From Plantago major (Eukaryota > Streptophyta > Magnoliopsida > Lamiales > Plantaginaceae): DNA of 64,000 nucleotides. Positions within the stretch are counted from its first letter, which is position 1; each line of letters begins with the position of its first letter. The notes under the pieces are model-generated. The model worked only from the letters and a program-made list of their open reading frames with translations, was not told where the DNA came from and did no database searches. Shown piece after piece: positions 53,906 to 64,000 of the stretch. The translations under genes were made by a program, and so were the position numbers. The stretch covers positions 62,001-126,000 of the forward strand of contig JAIFAC010000115.1 of assembly GCA_026545765.1 (NCBI GenBank), written 5' to 3'.

Positions 53906-54503
53906 TATTTACTTTGCATTCTCTTTCAATTGTTTGATGTATTAAACACTAATTAATCATCTTTAATACTACTACTCATTGTTTGGGTATATTATGTAAC
54001 ATATTAAATAAAAAATAAAGCATTTCTTGGCATTGGGACTATTAGGGCTGAGTATCGGGCCAGAACCGGCCCGAACCGGAACCGAAAAAGACCAGCCTAA
54101 ATTTTTGGGTTTTGTATGGCCCGAAGACCGAACCGAATTATGTTCGATCTTGAACCGAACCGAACCGAAAAAATCGGTTCGGTCCGGTCCGGTACCGACC
54201 ATAATCGAATTTAATTAAAAAATAAAAATTAAAAAAGAAGCCAAAAAAACTCCAAAAATGTCTGTCTGCCTTGCTGAACCAAAAACTCCAACCAACCAAA
54301 AGTCGAACAAGCTGATGGAGGTGAGGCAGCGGTGGACTGACGGAGGAGATGACCGGAGATAACTGGAGATGTGGAGGCGCGAGATCCGTAGAGGTGGAGG
54401 TGGGCGGAGGTGGACGACTTGCTGAGTGATTTCGGTATCGGAATCGGAATCGAGACAGAAGGGAAGGAGAAGTTTACCAATTTGGGTTTGCGTTTCCTGG
54501 GAT

Positions 54504-55707
54504 CACTACAAAAAAATCCTGTTTTAGTGATGGAACTATCCGTCGCTAAAACATGACCGATCCGTCGCTAAATCTGTAGCGACGGACCACACCCCGTCTC
54601 AATTTTGCTCGTCTCTAGGTTTTTTGCGACGGTTAATTTATCCGTCGCTAATTAGCGACGGAATCAGCGACGGATAAAGTGTTGACTGTCTGAAAAAAAG
54701 CAGCACTATTGAGCGACGGATAGTTATCCGTCGCTCAATAGTATTTTCTGTTTTTTTATTTTTATTTTTAATACGAATATTTCGACAATTTTATACGAAT
54801 ATTCAATACGGATAAAACGATAATTTTATTCAATTCGGATAAACCAACAATTATATACGAATATTCAATACGGATAAACCGACAATTGTATACGATTATT
54901 CAATACGCATAAACTGATAATTTTATTCAATACGGATAAACCGCAAATTTCATACATTATTCGATGTCTGATATCTGACATTTAATAATAATTAATACAA
55001 ATAAGAAATTACAATAATGAATTATACAAAATTAATACAAGAATACAATAATTCAAATTAAATAAGATCTTGTTGCATCTTGACGAATCTTGGACGGAGG
55101 AAGTCGGATCGGGTCGTGGAGGCAGTGGACGATGGTGGCAGTGGAGTGGTGTAGTGGCAGTGGTGGAGTGGTGGTGGCAGTGGAGTGGTGGTGGTAGTGG
55201 TGGCAGTGGAGTGGTGGCCGTGGTGGCAGTGGAGTGGTGTGGTGGTGGGTGGTGGTGGAGTGGAATGGTGGTGGTGGGAGTGGTGGTGTAGTGGAATGGT
55301 GGTGGTGTAGTGGAATGGTGGTGGTGGGAGGAAGGAAGTAGGAGAGTTTAGGGTTTGTGAGTGAAGGGAGGAAGAGGAAGGGTTAAATATTAGGGTTTAC
55401 TGCCGATTTTAGCGACGGATAGATTTATCCGTCACTAAATTTAATTTTTTTTAATTTTTAAATAACATATTTAACGACGGATAATCTATCCGCCGTTAAA
55501 ATACTTTTTTTTTAAAAAAAATTAAAAAGTCAACAGAAGTAACGACGAATAGAATTATCCGTCGTTATTTAGTGACGGATTTCTATCCGTCGCTAAATAG
55601 CGACGGAATTAACGACGGATTAGCATCGGATAGGTAAAGCCCTATCATCCGTAATTTGAGCTATCCGTCACCCCTAATATTCGCTATTTTGCAGAATTCT
55701 TGTAGTG
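54504..55707. mobile_element. Small CACTA element
   Basis: 1204 bp, CACTACAAAAAAATCC...TCTTGTAGTG, flanked by GAT on both sides (54501-54503, 55708-55710). Subterminal GCGACGGATA/TATCCGTCGC motifs are shared with the large CACTA at 36469, so it is a non-autonomous member of the same family. It contains a GTGGTGG-rich minisatellite instead of transposase genes. Confidence 0.92.
55080..55335 (+). repeat. GGTGGTGGCAGTGGAGTGGT minisatellite
   Basis: Irregular repeats of GTGGTGGCAGTGGAGTG inside the small CACTA element. The G-rich strand is the plus strand. It is open in one frame only because of its composition (Gly/Trp/Val repeats); I do not regard it as a gene. Confidence 0.8.
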
Positions 55708-56153
55708 GATTTGGTGTGCCGGAGAGAGGCGTACGGTGGAGGGAGGCCGGAGAGGTGGAGGTGGGCGGAGGTGGACGGGGAGAAGAGGCAGAGGATGGAG
55801 AATAGATCCGGCGAGGTAGAGGTGGAGGTGGAGGGAGGCCGGTGGGCGGAGAATAGATCTGGATTCTGGAAATCGGAAAAGCTACAGACTCTGGAATCTG
55901 AATTTTGGAATAAGAATGGGGGTTAGGGTTTTGTTTTGATATAAAAATCGATTTTTTCAGTCCAGCCCGATTTTTTTCGGTTTTGGACCGGCCCGGACCG
56001 AAAACCGAAATTTCATAATTTCTAGGATCGAGGACCGGACCGAATAGGTTTAGGGCTGGCCCAAAAACCGATTTTTTGGACCGGTTCGAGCCGGTTTTGT
56101 TTATGCTCAGCCCTAGGGACTAGTATCTACATAACAATTCCATTTTTCATCAT

Positions 56154-56184
<31 letters not shown>

Positions 56185-56194
56185 AATAATAATC
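56154..56194 (+). repeat. (CAA)n/(TAA)n microsatellite
   Basis: About 10 CAA units followed by 4 AAT units. Confidence 0.9.
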
Positions 56195-56308
56195 CATCAG
56201 ATTGCATACACCTTGCAGCGGACTACTACGTACTTGGAGCACAATGCATCATCTCATAAGACTTTTAAGAATACTAATAATAATTATTACAAACATTTTC
56301 TTTGTTTC

Positions 56309-57960
56309 TTAGCATGCGAAGAAGGAGGTGATAGAACCACACCAAAGTTGACCTTCGGAAGTTACTGTAGATATCTTAACATCATTTTTATCCAATACTA
56401 AATGTTCTTCATCTGCAGTCATTGAAACCTTAAGCTTCATGAACTTGAGCTCCATTGTAGCATCACATTGTGGATTCTCCGGCACCATGCCAAGTACACA
56501 AAAGTAATCATCTCCCAAATTAACAAACAGACCACCACTACGCATCCAATATTCTGAAGCGTCTTCAAACAAGATTTGTCTCGACGATAATTTCCCATTA
56601 TCTTCAATCTTATATGCAGCCAGGACAGAACATAATTCCATCCACTCTATGCAAACCAAGAATTTCTGATGGATCACCAACCCATTCCCAATAAACTTAA
56701 ACGGCGAACCCAGAAAAAACTTAACCTCTCCATATTCATCTACAACATTTACTCGATCTGTGTTGAACAGTTACAAGGTGCCCATTTTTGGTCTTCGTGT
56801 CAAAGGCACATGAATAATTAGGAGTAGAAATACACAACTTGTACAGCGACAACGTGACTGTGGCAATAACTTTCGGATATTGGTATAAATCGGCAGCGAA
56901 AGGAGGGATGGAAGAATTGTCCATTCATCATCTGCAGGATTATACGCCTGGAACATAATGGCTTCCATGTCTTCCTTGGAGTACTGTGTGGAAGAATTTA
57001 GATAGTACATAGATAGATGAACCTATCTCACTACAATGGGATCCATCTGCAACATTCTCGATGGCATAACCCTGGGCCTTCTTCGTTCTTTAAGGTCTAA
57101 TTCATATCGGCCATGGTGGGGTTATATTCAATACTCATTGCATATTTAAGCATGAGAGTAGATACTGGTTCTGTTTCTGTATATCCTCCTACAACAAAGA
57201 GAGTGTCATCCTTTGTGCGAAGAAAGCTGAAACCAGTAAACTCGTCATACACGACTTCACCTTTTGAAGCAAGACGTGAGCCTCATGTTCATTCTTGCCA
57301 AACAAGTCCAACAATGGGACAAACATAAGAGTGTATTCTCGGAGAGTGCCATCCGTGGGCGTTGCTACGTAAAAACAGAGATACTTGAAGGATTCTTCGG
57401 GGCCTTGAGCTGACTTGAGGGTTAACCTGGGCCTCTTTGGTGATGATGATATAGGATGTAATAGTTCCTTGTCCATGTTAACCAACCTGAGATAGATAGA
57501 AGCAGAGAAGAAGAAAGATTGATTAATTAAGAAGAAGAGAAGAATGAAAGATTGATTATTTATCAGGTGAAACAAAAGATTGAAGAAGAGAAGAATGAAA
57601 GAGCTGCTACATTCAGAAACAACAAAGTCAATCGATCCTGGTGATATTAGCAAATACTACGACACATGACATGAATAGAATCTTATAGGTACTATTTATG
57701 ACATGACATGAATAATAAAATCACAAGAATTAACACGTACACATGTCCAAACAATCTAATAGAAGGATCTAAAAACAAAAACAGAATCAAACGCTAAAAT
57801 TGAAATACACATCAGAAAATCTCACAGTAAAGCATGTAAAGTAAAAAAAGGCTTGTAGGATATGAAGTTCGTTTATTTACCTTGAGCAGTTGTTGAGAGG
57901 AAAGATCGAGAGGATTAGGGTTTGGTCTGAGCGTGGTTCTGAAACTCCTCGGATCTACGC
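56309..57960 (-). pseudogene. Kelch-type protein gene, decayed
   Basis: A 5' untranslated exon (about 57960-57881) ends in CTCAAG|GTAAAT. An intron runs to CTATCTCAG at 57487, and an ATG at 57476 starts MDKELLHPISSSPKRPRLTL. The frame shifts near 57270 and resumes as GEVVYDEFTGFSFLRTKDDT followed by LFVVGGYTETEPVSTL, a kelch-repeat pattern. After stops and shifts near 57110-57050 come IMFQAYNPADDEWTILPSL (second kelch-like unit) and later LCSVLAAYKIEDNGKLSSRQ and YWMRSGGLFVNLGDDYFCVL. The C-terminus ends SFFAC at 56309. Such plant proteins are beta-propellers of mostly unknown partners. No F-box is visible at the N-terminus. The intact leader exon with donor and acceptor argues that it was a real gene rather than a retrocopy. 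Confidence 0.65.
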
Positions 57961-58540
57961 CTCGGAGTGTTCAGGAACAAATCTTACGCTAATTTACGTT
58001 TCTACCCCTGCTTCCTTTTCTGTCCGTGTCATTTGGGCAAATTGAGGGGCTGGTTTTGTGACTTCACTTACATGGTTTGGATTTGGCCCATTTAGGATAC
58101 GGATGGACATACCGATTTACACGATCTTTCTACTCAGTGGGCACCACTTTCCAATGTTGAAAGTTGTTACAAATTCATTTCTTTTCTCTTTCCATTTTCA
58201 TTTTTTTTTTGAACTAGAATATATTATCAGCGATGAAAGCAAAGATCCAAAGCGATCAGCACTGTAGTACACAAAGTAAACTAGGATGTCTAAGCAAGCA
58301 TTAGACTCCCAACATGGGGTCGAAGCCGAGGTACCATCCAAGCCCTATAAATCACTACGGTAATAACCTGTTGTGAAACATGCCTTGAACTAGAAGCATG
58401 AACAAAGCACACACTATTTCTATGTCTCCATACCTCATACATAGTTTCTATGAAAGCCAATTTGAGTAGCCTCTTTCGCCAGTTCTTTCCCTTAGCATGT
58501 TGTAGGATCCATCTTATCTTAGTAGCCCATGATCAGGGAG

Positions 58541-61500
58541 TTACTGGCCCGATCGATGTAGAACCTCAGTCCATATTTGTCTCGTCACCACACAGTCAAA
58601 GAAAAGATGCTCACGGGACTCGGCACGCCAAAGCGGCAATCCCCATTGTCGACCATCTTGAAAGCAGCGTAATCGGTCCTTTATCATAAGATCATGGCAT
58701 GCCATCCACACAATCATCTTAGCTCTAGCTCTAGCAATGTTCCCAAACATCAAATCCTTCCAATCCACATCCAAGCGATTCGGTTTGTAGTCTTTGAGTA
58801 CATCGATCTGTTTTAAATTTTGGCATTATCCTCATCGACTCCCATGTTCGATTTCCGTTCACCATGGCTCTGCATTGTAGAATACCCTTTATAATCCATA
58901 AGATTGATGGTGGTATTTGCCCAGACATGATGTGTTCCTGTGGTATATAATATGAATGTATCCACTTGACCCATAGACTATCCTGCTTATTAGAAAGATT
59001 CCAAAGTAGTTTTAGCATGCACGCTTGATTCCATATATGCAGATCAATTATATGTAGTCCCCCTTGTCGTTTTGGAGTGCACACCTTCTCCCATGCCACC
59101 GATGAATTTCTAGTAACCGTGTCACTGTTGACCATAGGAAGGATCGGCAAATAGCTTCAATGTTGTGCAAAACACCCTTCGGAAGGGGAAAGCACTGTAG
59201 CCAGTAATTCGTGACCGCAAATAGAACACTCTTGATCAACTGCACTCGACCTCCATAAATGAGTAGTTTAGCACTCCAATGCCTAATCCTTGCGACTAAC
59301 TTATCAATCAGCGGCTGGCATTGCACTATTGTGAGTTTCTTGCTTGTAAGCGGAACGCCAAGGTACCAGAAGGGTAACACTCCAGTACCGAACCCCGTGC
59401 GCATCCATATAGCATGTTGGACAGCCTCAGGAACAACGCCAAAATAAAGACGACATTTAGCCGGATTCGCCCTCAGCCTCATGGATTGTTAAAAAACCCT
59501 CGAAAGTCTCCATAACTAACTTGACCGAACGTAAATCACCTCTGGTAAACAAGAGTAGGTCATCCACAAAGCTAAGGTTCACAATAGAAAGTCGCTCACA
59601 CTTTGAATGGAAATTAAAATCCGGCACATTCTTTAATCCCTGCATTATCCTGTGCATATACTCCATAACCAAGACAAACAACAGTGGTGATAGAGGATCA
59701 CCTTGCCTCAACCCACGTCTAGCTTTGAGAATCCTAGTCGGTTTCCCATTAACCATATATCGATAGGAGACGGTGGAGACACACACCATAACCCATCGAA
59801 TGAAGCGCGGTGGAAAACTCATCTCTTGTAATATACCCTCCAGTGTTGTCCACTCAACTGTATCATAAGCCTTCTGCAGGTCCATCTGTAACATGCATCT
59901 GGGAGTTCCACCTGTCCTGTTGTATCCTCGGAGTAATTCATAGGCAAGTAGTATATGGTTATGGATCTGCTGTCCAGGGACAAATGCAGCCTGACTTTCA
60001 TGGAACACCTCACCTATGACCCTTCCCAACCGATTTGTCAGTACTTTAGATATTATTTTTGTAAAGGGTCGTACAACACGAAATCGGTCAGAAGTCCTTC
60101 ACCTCCTTTGCCTCCGCAACCTTGGGTATTAGGGTAACGACACTACAATTTACTGCCAAAAACATTCGGTCATGCTCAAAGAATTCTGCTTAGAATAGTG
60201 TCATCAACGACACTTCTGATGCCTTGAAAAATTTAGCGTTAAATCTGTCAATTCCCGGGGCTTTTAAATCTCCGATTCCTTTCAATGCATATCTGTGATT
60301 TCACCAATCATCACCGAAGCGATAAGTAGATCCATGAGCTATGTCCCGATTACGCCCTCACGCAAGGCATGAACATCAAGTCATCGCAGTCTGTTAGTCG
60401 AGACTCCCACAAGCTGCTCATAGAAACTCCATACCTCTTGTTCCAGATCATGTTGATCCATAAGCAGCTGCCCATCACTCCGATAAAGCTGTAAAATACC
60501 GAGATTCCGGTTCTTCGCCTTGACTGTAGCATGGAAATAAGTGTTATTCCCATCTCCTAGTCGAATCCAGTCTATTTTTGCCTTTTGCTGCAGTAATTTC
60601 TCCTCCATATCGTTCCAGTAAAGAACATCCTGAGTGAGATCCTTCACACGAACAATATGGTTCTCATTCATTCGGTCCTGTACTAGAATCTGCTGTGCCA
60701 GTTCAAGTTGAGCACGAACAGCTTCGATCTTTTGGCGGATACCCATAAAACGGCACTGCATATCCCGAATAGTGGGTTGGAGCCTTTTTAGCTTATCCCA
60801 ACATCTAATCATAGCTCTACCAGCAGCCGGTACATCCCAGCTCTGCCTCACCCGTTCCAGAAAGTCTGGGGCCTCCACTACTGCATTTAAGAACCGAAAT
60901 TGTTATCTTTTTGTGGTGCTAGGATCCCAAAGTCGTAGCAACAACAAAGTATGATCTGATATACTCGGTTCTAGAATCTCCACCTGCACTTGACTGTACT
61001 TCTGGGACCAGCACATATTCCCTATAGCCCTATCAATTCGCGAATAGATAGGGTCCCGTGAGTGCTTGTTATGCCAGGTGAAGTGATCTCCGATACTATC
61101 CAGTTCATTCAGACCCAATGTATTCATCATGTTCACCAGGTCACAATACTTTGAAGGGTGGACCAACGTCCCTCCAATTCTATCCTGTGCAGTCAAAACA
61201 TTGTTAAAATCCCCCAGTATCAACCAACTCCCCTGAACCTGTGGGTGTAGTCTCGCTATATCACCTTGAAAGTACCGTCGATCCTCCAGTGGTTTAGAGC
61301 ATAAACGGCATCGACGGTGATAAGGCACCTCTCAAATCGAAAACTCCACGGGAGAAGCATGCACTACCGAAACCGACGATATCCACATTTTGGGTCCCAG
61401 AGTATCCAAATCCGACCATTAGGATGATGATCATAATTATCCAGGAAGTTCCACTTGTTTCCCAATCTACGTCTGATATCCACACTTTTTGCTTGTTTAA

Positions 61501-61612
61501 CTCTTGTTTCTACTAGTATAGCCAATGCAAAGTTCATTCCAGAGAGACGGGAGTTAATCTCACGAAGTTTAGCTATATTATTACACCCCCTCACATTCCA
61601 TGATATAATCAC
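58541..61612 (-). pseudogene. LINE ORF2: endonuclease and reverse transcriptase
   Basis: Endonuclease: MIISWNVRGCNNIAKLREIN at 61612, then after a frameshift GSWLILGDFNNVLTAQDRIG and EPSISDHTLLLL, which include the catalytic GDFN and SDH motifs. Linker with MEAPDFLERVRQSWDVPA at about 60878. Reverse transcriptase: SQAAFVPGQQIHNHILLAYE, LQMDLQKAYDTVEW, RRGLRQGDPLSPLLFVLVME and LSFVDDLLLF (catalytic FVDD, near 59570). Thumb and connection: PFWYLGVPLTSKKL, SAKLLIYGGRVQLIKSVLFA. C-terminal zf-RVT-like region ending about 58541 (RLRCFQDGRQWGLPLWRAES). At least five frame breaks (for example near 61360, 60380, 60040, 59470, 58780). It would have nicked DNA and primed reverse transcription at the nick; it is now inactive. 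Confidence 0.88.
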
Positions 61613-61716
61613 GGGTCCGGCTCTGAAGCCGTATGAGGATCATCCTCAATCCTCAACGACTCAAAACCATTCCGACTAGTAAAATCCCGCTCTACACCTC
61701 CATCAGGTGGCACTGT

Positions 61717-63035
61717 CTAAGGGCCTTTACCTTTATCACGAGCCCACGGAGAACCCTCAACACGTTGCCAATCACTCCTTTGCTCACCATGCGGCTGCCC
61801 CTGTTGTACCCGGGTCATAGAACTGCTGCTTGCTTCAGAATTTCCACTGCCCAGGAGACTACCGATCGCCGTGCTTACCCGTGAGGCTTTGGGTGGGTGC
61901 GGATACAATCCCTGCACCTGTCAATGTTCCTCGCCGATCAACCTGCACTTTCCATTGTTTTTGCTTCACCCTAGGAACTGGCTTTCTAACATTCGAGGTG
62001 CACACATGACCAATTTTCTGACACTACTCACAGAAAAGTGCTTTCCATTCATACTCGACAGGTTGTTTAATCATTTTTTTCTTCAAATCCTTTATCATGA
62101 TGAAATCCTTCAATTTCTTTGTAATGTCCACCTCTACCAGAATTCTAGCATATGTTACTCTGAGCTTACGGGCAGTACATTCATCAGTGAACATCGGCTT
62201 ACCCAAAGCGCTACCAATTTTCCCCAAACTTTTAGAACCCCACAGGTGTAGGGGTAGTTGGGGAAATTTAATCCATATTGGCACAACATGCATTATATCA
62301 TTCTTGAGAGAGAAACCAGTAATCCATTCCCGTAAAAACATTGTCATGTTGTAGATCGTATAAGGTCCATTCCTCATCACCGCATTCATGTCCTCCAGAG
62401 TTTTGAATTTCAGTATGAAGTACCCTTCTTCATTGTAAAAATTTTTCGGTAAGCGGACAAAATTCCAGAACTTTTCCATATATTGTTTCACAGCATTCAT
62501 CGACAAATCCCCACCCAGAACATACATAATGAGCGATGTTTTCCAGAATTCAATCTCAGATACGACATCCTCTTCCTCAATTTCAACTTCAATCTCTCCA
62601 TCAATAATGGTCGGTGCTGTAAAACTAATAGCTAATCCCCGAGACGTTTCCCTATTACCTCGAATGATATCGGTCCATAATTTATTCGAATTATAAGTCC
62701 CAATCCCATCCAGGCCAGGATTATTTGTGCCCTGTTTCTCAATACCAACTGTGACCACATCTATCCACGATCGCCTCTGCGTGGCCTTGATACCCCAGCA
62801 TTGCAAGTGGCCATGGGGTCACATCTTGGTCCAAAACCAATTCCGTCCTCTGATCGGAATCCCCAGCAATCTCCAAATCATCACTCTGTTCTTGTTCTAA
62901 ATCACGCTCAGAATTCTGGCTAATTTCTCCCATCATTGAATCCATCAGCTCCACAGCTGAGGCGGCGTGAAGATCCGTCGCGGAGCTGTTTCGTGGTGGA
63001 GACGTCAAAGCCTCCTTTTTTCATGGCCGGCCACG
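61717..63035 (-). pseudogene. LINE ORF1: DUF4283 and zinc-knuckle protein
   Basis: The N-terminal part at 63035-62740 is acidic (SQNSERDLEQEQSDDLEIAG). The DUF4283 domain follows: SLIMYVLGGDLSMNAVKQYM, FKTLEDMNAVMRNGPYTIYN, IWIKFPQLPLHLWGSKSLGK and ARKLRVTYARILVEVDITKK. Then comes EYEWKALFCE and an in-frame TAG inside the CCHC knuckle (C..C....GH....C near 62030), with a basic/proline tail to about 61717. A frameshift lies near 62750. In plant L1 elements this protein binds element RNA. Confidence 0.85.
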
Positions 63036-63130
63036 CGTCTTTTTCATCACCGCAACACCCCTAACCTTCACAGCAGCTTTGCTATCTTCTTCTTCTTTCG
63101 CCGTCTCTTAAAAGAAAATTTCTTAAAGTG

Positions 63131-63427
63131 TTGCAAAAAAAAAAAAAAAAAAAAAGTTTAAAAATTCATGAGTTCTATCCACTCAGCCACTATATTAAAC
63201 TAAAAAGAAGCACACAGCTAGGTTTGAAACAAAGAACTCCCATTAACACAACTCATTCTCTGCCACTTATTCTTCATTTTTAAACTACACTACCTCTATC
63301 TTATTCTAGTCACACTTTACTTTTATCAGCCGTCCACCTACCCAAAGTCTACGAATATACGATAACTAAATAACTTTTTTAAAAACATACATATAATGTC
63401 ATGACATCAATATTATTCATAAAAACG
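63131..63427. other. No gene recognised
   Basis: Begins with an A-run (63135-63155). The rest is AT-rich without coding signal. Confidence 0.4.
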
Positions 63428-63439
63428 TCTATGTATATA

Positions 63440-63487
<48 letters not shown>
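63428..63487 (+). repeat. (TA)n microsatellite
   Basis: About 60 bp of almost pure TA with two GTA interruptions near the left end. Confidence 0.95.
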
Positions 63488-63490
<3 letters not shown>

Positions 63491-63947
63491 AAATACAAAT
63501 GTTTATACATAAACTTTTTTGTTAATATTGATTTTCTGGACAATATAGGTCCGTCATTAAATAAGTTATCCAAACACTTACTAGCACATCCATTTGATAT
63601 TATCATACACAAAATAACAAAGATTTAAACACAATTAACAAATGTTCTTCTTACTTTGTCATTTATATCATACATTTTTCATTCTTTCTCATTTGTCTCT
63701 TTTATTTGACATAATATTTTTATTATTTATATTTCTCACTCTCCTACAACAAACAATGAACTACTACTACTTTCTTAAAATTGTGTAGAAAATAAGTGGA
63801 ACTAGAATAGCAGGATTGATGGAGTATTATCTTCCTCTTATATTTTAGCCTATTGGTAACATTGACAAACGACCTATCAACGTTAAATTTAGCCCCTAAA
63901 GTTTCATTATATAAAAAAATTGTTTTACATTTGCGGTTTAAGATTAA
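63488..63947. other. AT-rich, no gene recognised
   Basis: No coding or repeat signal apart from low complexity. Confidence 0.4.
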
Positions 63948-64000
63948 TTAGTACTAACCCGTGGCAATGCCATGGTATAGTTATTTTTGATAATAAATAG
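63948..64000 (-). mobile_element. Helitron 3' terminus (family 1), continuing beyond the window
   Basis: On the minus strand CCATGGCATTGCCACGG is followed by GTTAGTA and CTAA|T, the same end as at 52836 with one hairpin change and CTAA instead of CTAG. Inside, TATAGTT and ATAATAAATAG are shared with the first copy. The body lies to the right, outside this window. Confidence 0.65.

Larger units (their letters stand above)
54043..56115. mobile_element. hAT-type element with nested CACTA
   Basis: Left end TAGGGCTGAGTATCGGGCC, right end TTATGCTCAGCCCTA (inverted with small differences). Flanks are GGGACTAT (54035-54042) and GGGACTAG (56116-56123), an 8-bp target duplication with one change. Both subterminal zones consist of CCGGACCG/CGGTTCGG-type motifs (54055-54205, 55960-56095). 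No transposase. The interior is cut by a CACTA element at 54504-55707. Confidence 0.85.
58201..63130 (-). mobile_element. L1-type LINE, degenerate
   Basis: Runs on the minus strand from about 63130 to a poly-A tail seen as a T-run at 58201-58210. It has two open-frame regions in L1 order: a DUF4283/zinc-knuckle ORF1, then an ORF2 with apurinic endonuclease, reverse transcriptase and a C-terminal zf-RVT region. It is near full length, but both ORFs have stops and shifts. I could not identify target duplications; an A-run at 63135-63155 lies just beyond the presumed 5' end. Confidence 0.88.

Noticed and set aside
55070-55291. Gly/Trp-rich 73-codon protein
   Set aside because: Open only because of the GTGGTGG minisatellite composition inside a CACTA element.
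63379-63628. Ile/Tyr-repeat reading frames on both strands
   Set aside because: They are translations of the TA microsatellite.

Overview
The window is a transposon-dense stretch of plant nuclear DNA, almost certainly from a eudicot. It carries a spliced plant-type ubiquitin E4 ligase (UFD2/PUB1) relative, a PRA1-family gene copy, plant LTR retrotransposons with a plant mobile domain gene, and degenerate TTTAGGG telomeric repeats. I see no bacterial, organellar or viral gene organisation, no CRISPR array, and no tRNA or rRNA gene. Almost every coding stretch is decayed or belongs to a mobile element. The species cannot be read from the sequence.

Layout. 0.5-2.8 kb: a decayed gene encoding 19-residue tandem repeats, whose intron-like interior holds a 153-bp tandem repeat split by a PIF/Harbinger element (TSD TTA). 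3.4-3.6 kb: a Stowaway-like MITE. 4.8-13.8 kb: an unrecognised minus-strand gene broken by a Pack-MULE carrying a PRA1 copy (4992-6250, 9-bp TSD) and by non-autonomous LTR element A (6448-13639), which holds a 2.1-kb satellite-like array. 14.4-23.9 kb: two inverted Tork-like Ty1/copia copies whose outer flanks carry the same 5-bp target repeat, suggesting one rearranged insertion; the first also contains a solo LTR. 23.9-27.1 kb: an LTR with a possible antisense transcription unit, cut by an hAT-like GC-rich element. 28.6-35.8 kb: the E4 ligase gene, 16 recognisable exons on the minus strand with several reading-frame breaks and a solo LTR of the A/B family in its last intron.

36.5-50.8 kb: a CACTA element (TSD CTT) with 10-kb LTR element B (37690-47755, TSD ACATG) nested inside. 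Element B has gag and protease-region remnants, no detectable reverse transcriptase or integrase, and a long antisense plant mobile domain (PMD) gene with a coiled-coil tail. 51-54 kb: degenerate telomeric repeats, tandem duplications, a Helitron 3' end and a PIF1/Helitron helicase remnant. 54.0-56.1 kb: an hAT element with a small CACTA element inside. 56.3-58.0 kb: a kelch-type pseudogene. 58.2-63.1 kb: a degenerate L1-type LINE on the minus strand. 63.9 kb to the end: a second Helitron terminus.

How the parts relate. Elements A and B are one family: both keep gag, the PMD region and a divergent proline-rich reading frame, and both depend on enzymes supplied in trans. The nesting order can be read from target-site duplications (B in CACTA; small CACTA in hAT; solo LTR in copia copy 1; solo LTR in the E4 intron). 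The most unusual points are the inverted copia pair sharing one target repeat, the antisense PMD gene, the Pack-MULE with PRA1, and repeated non-random differences between family members that may be a consensus-sequence artefact.
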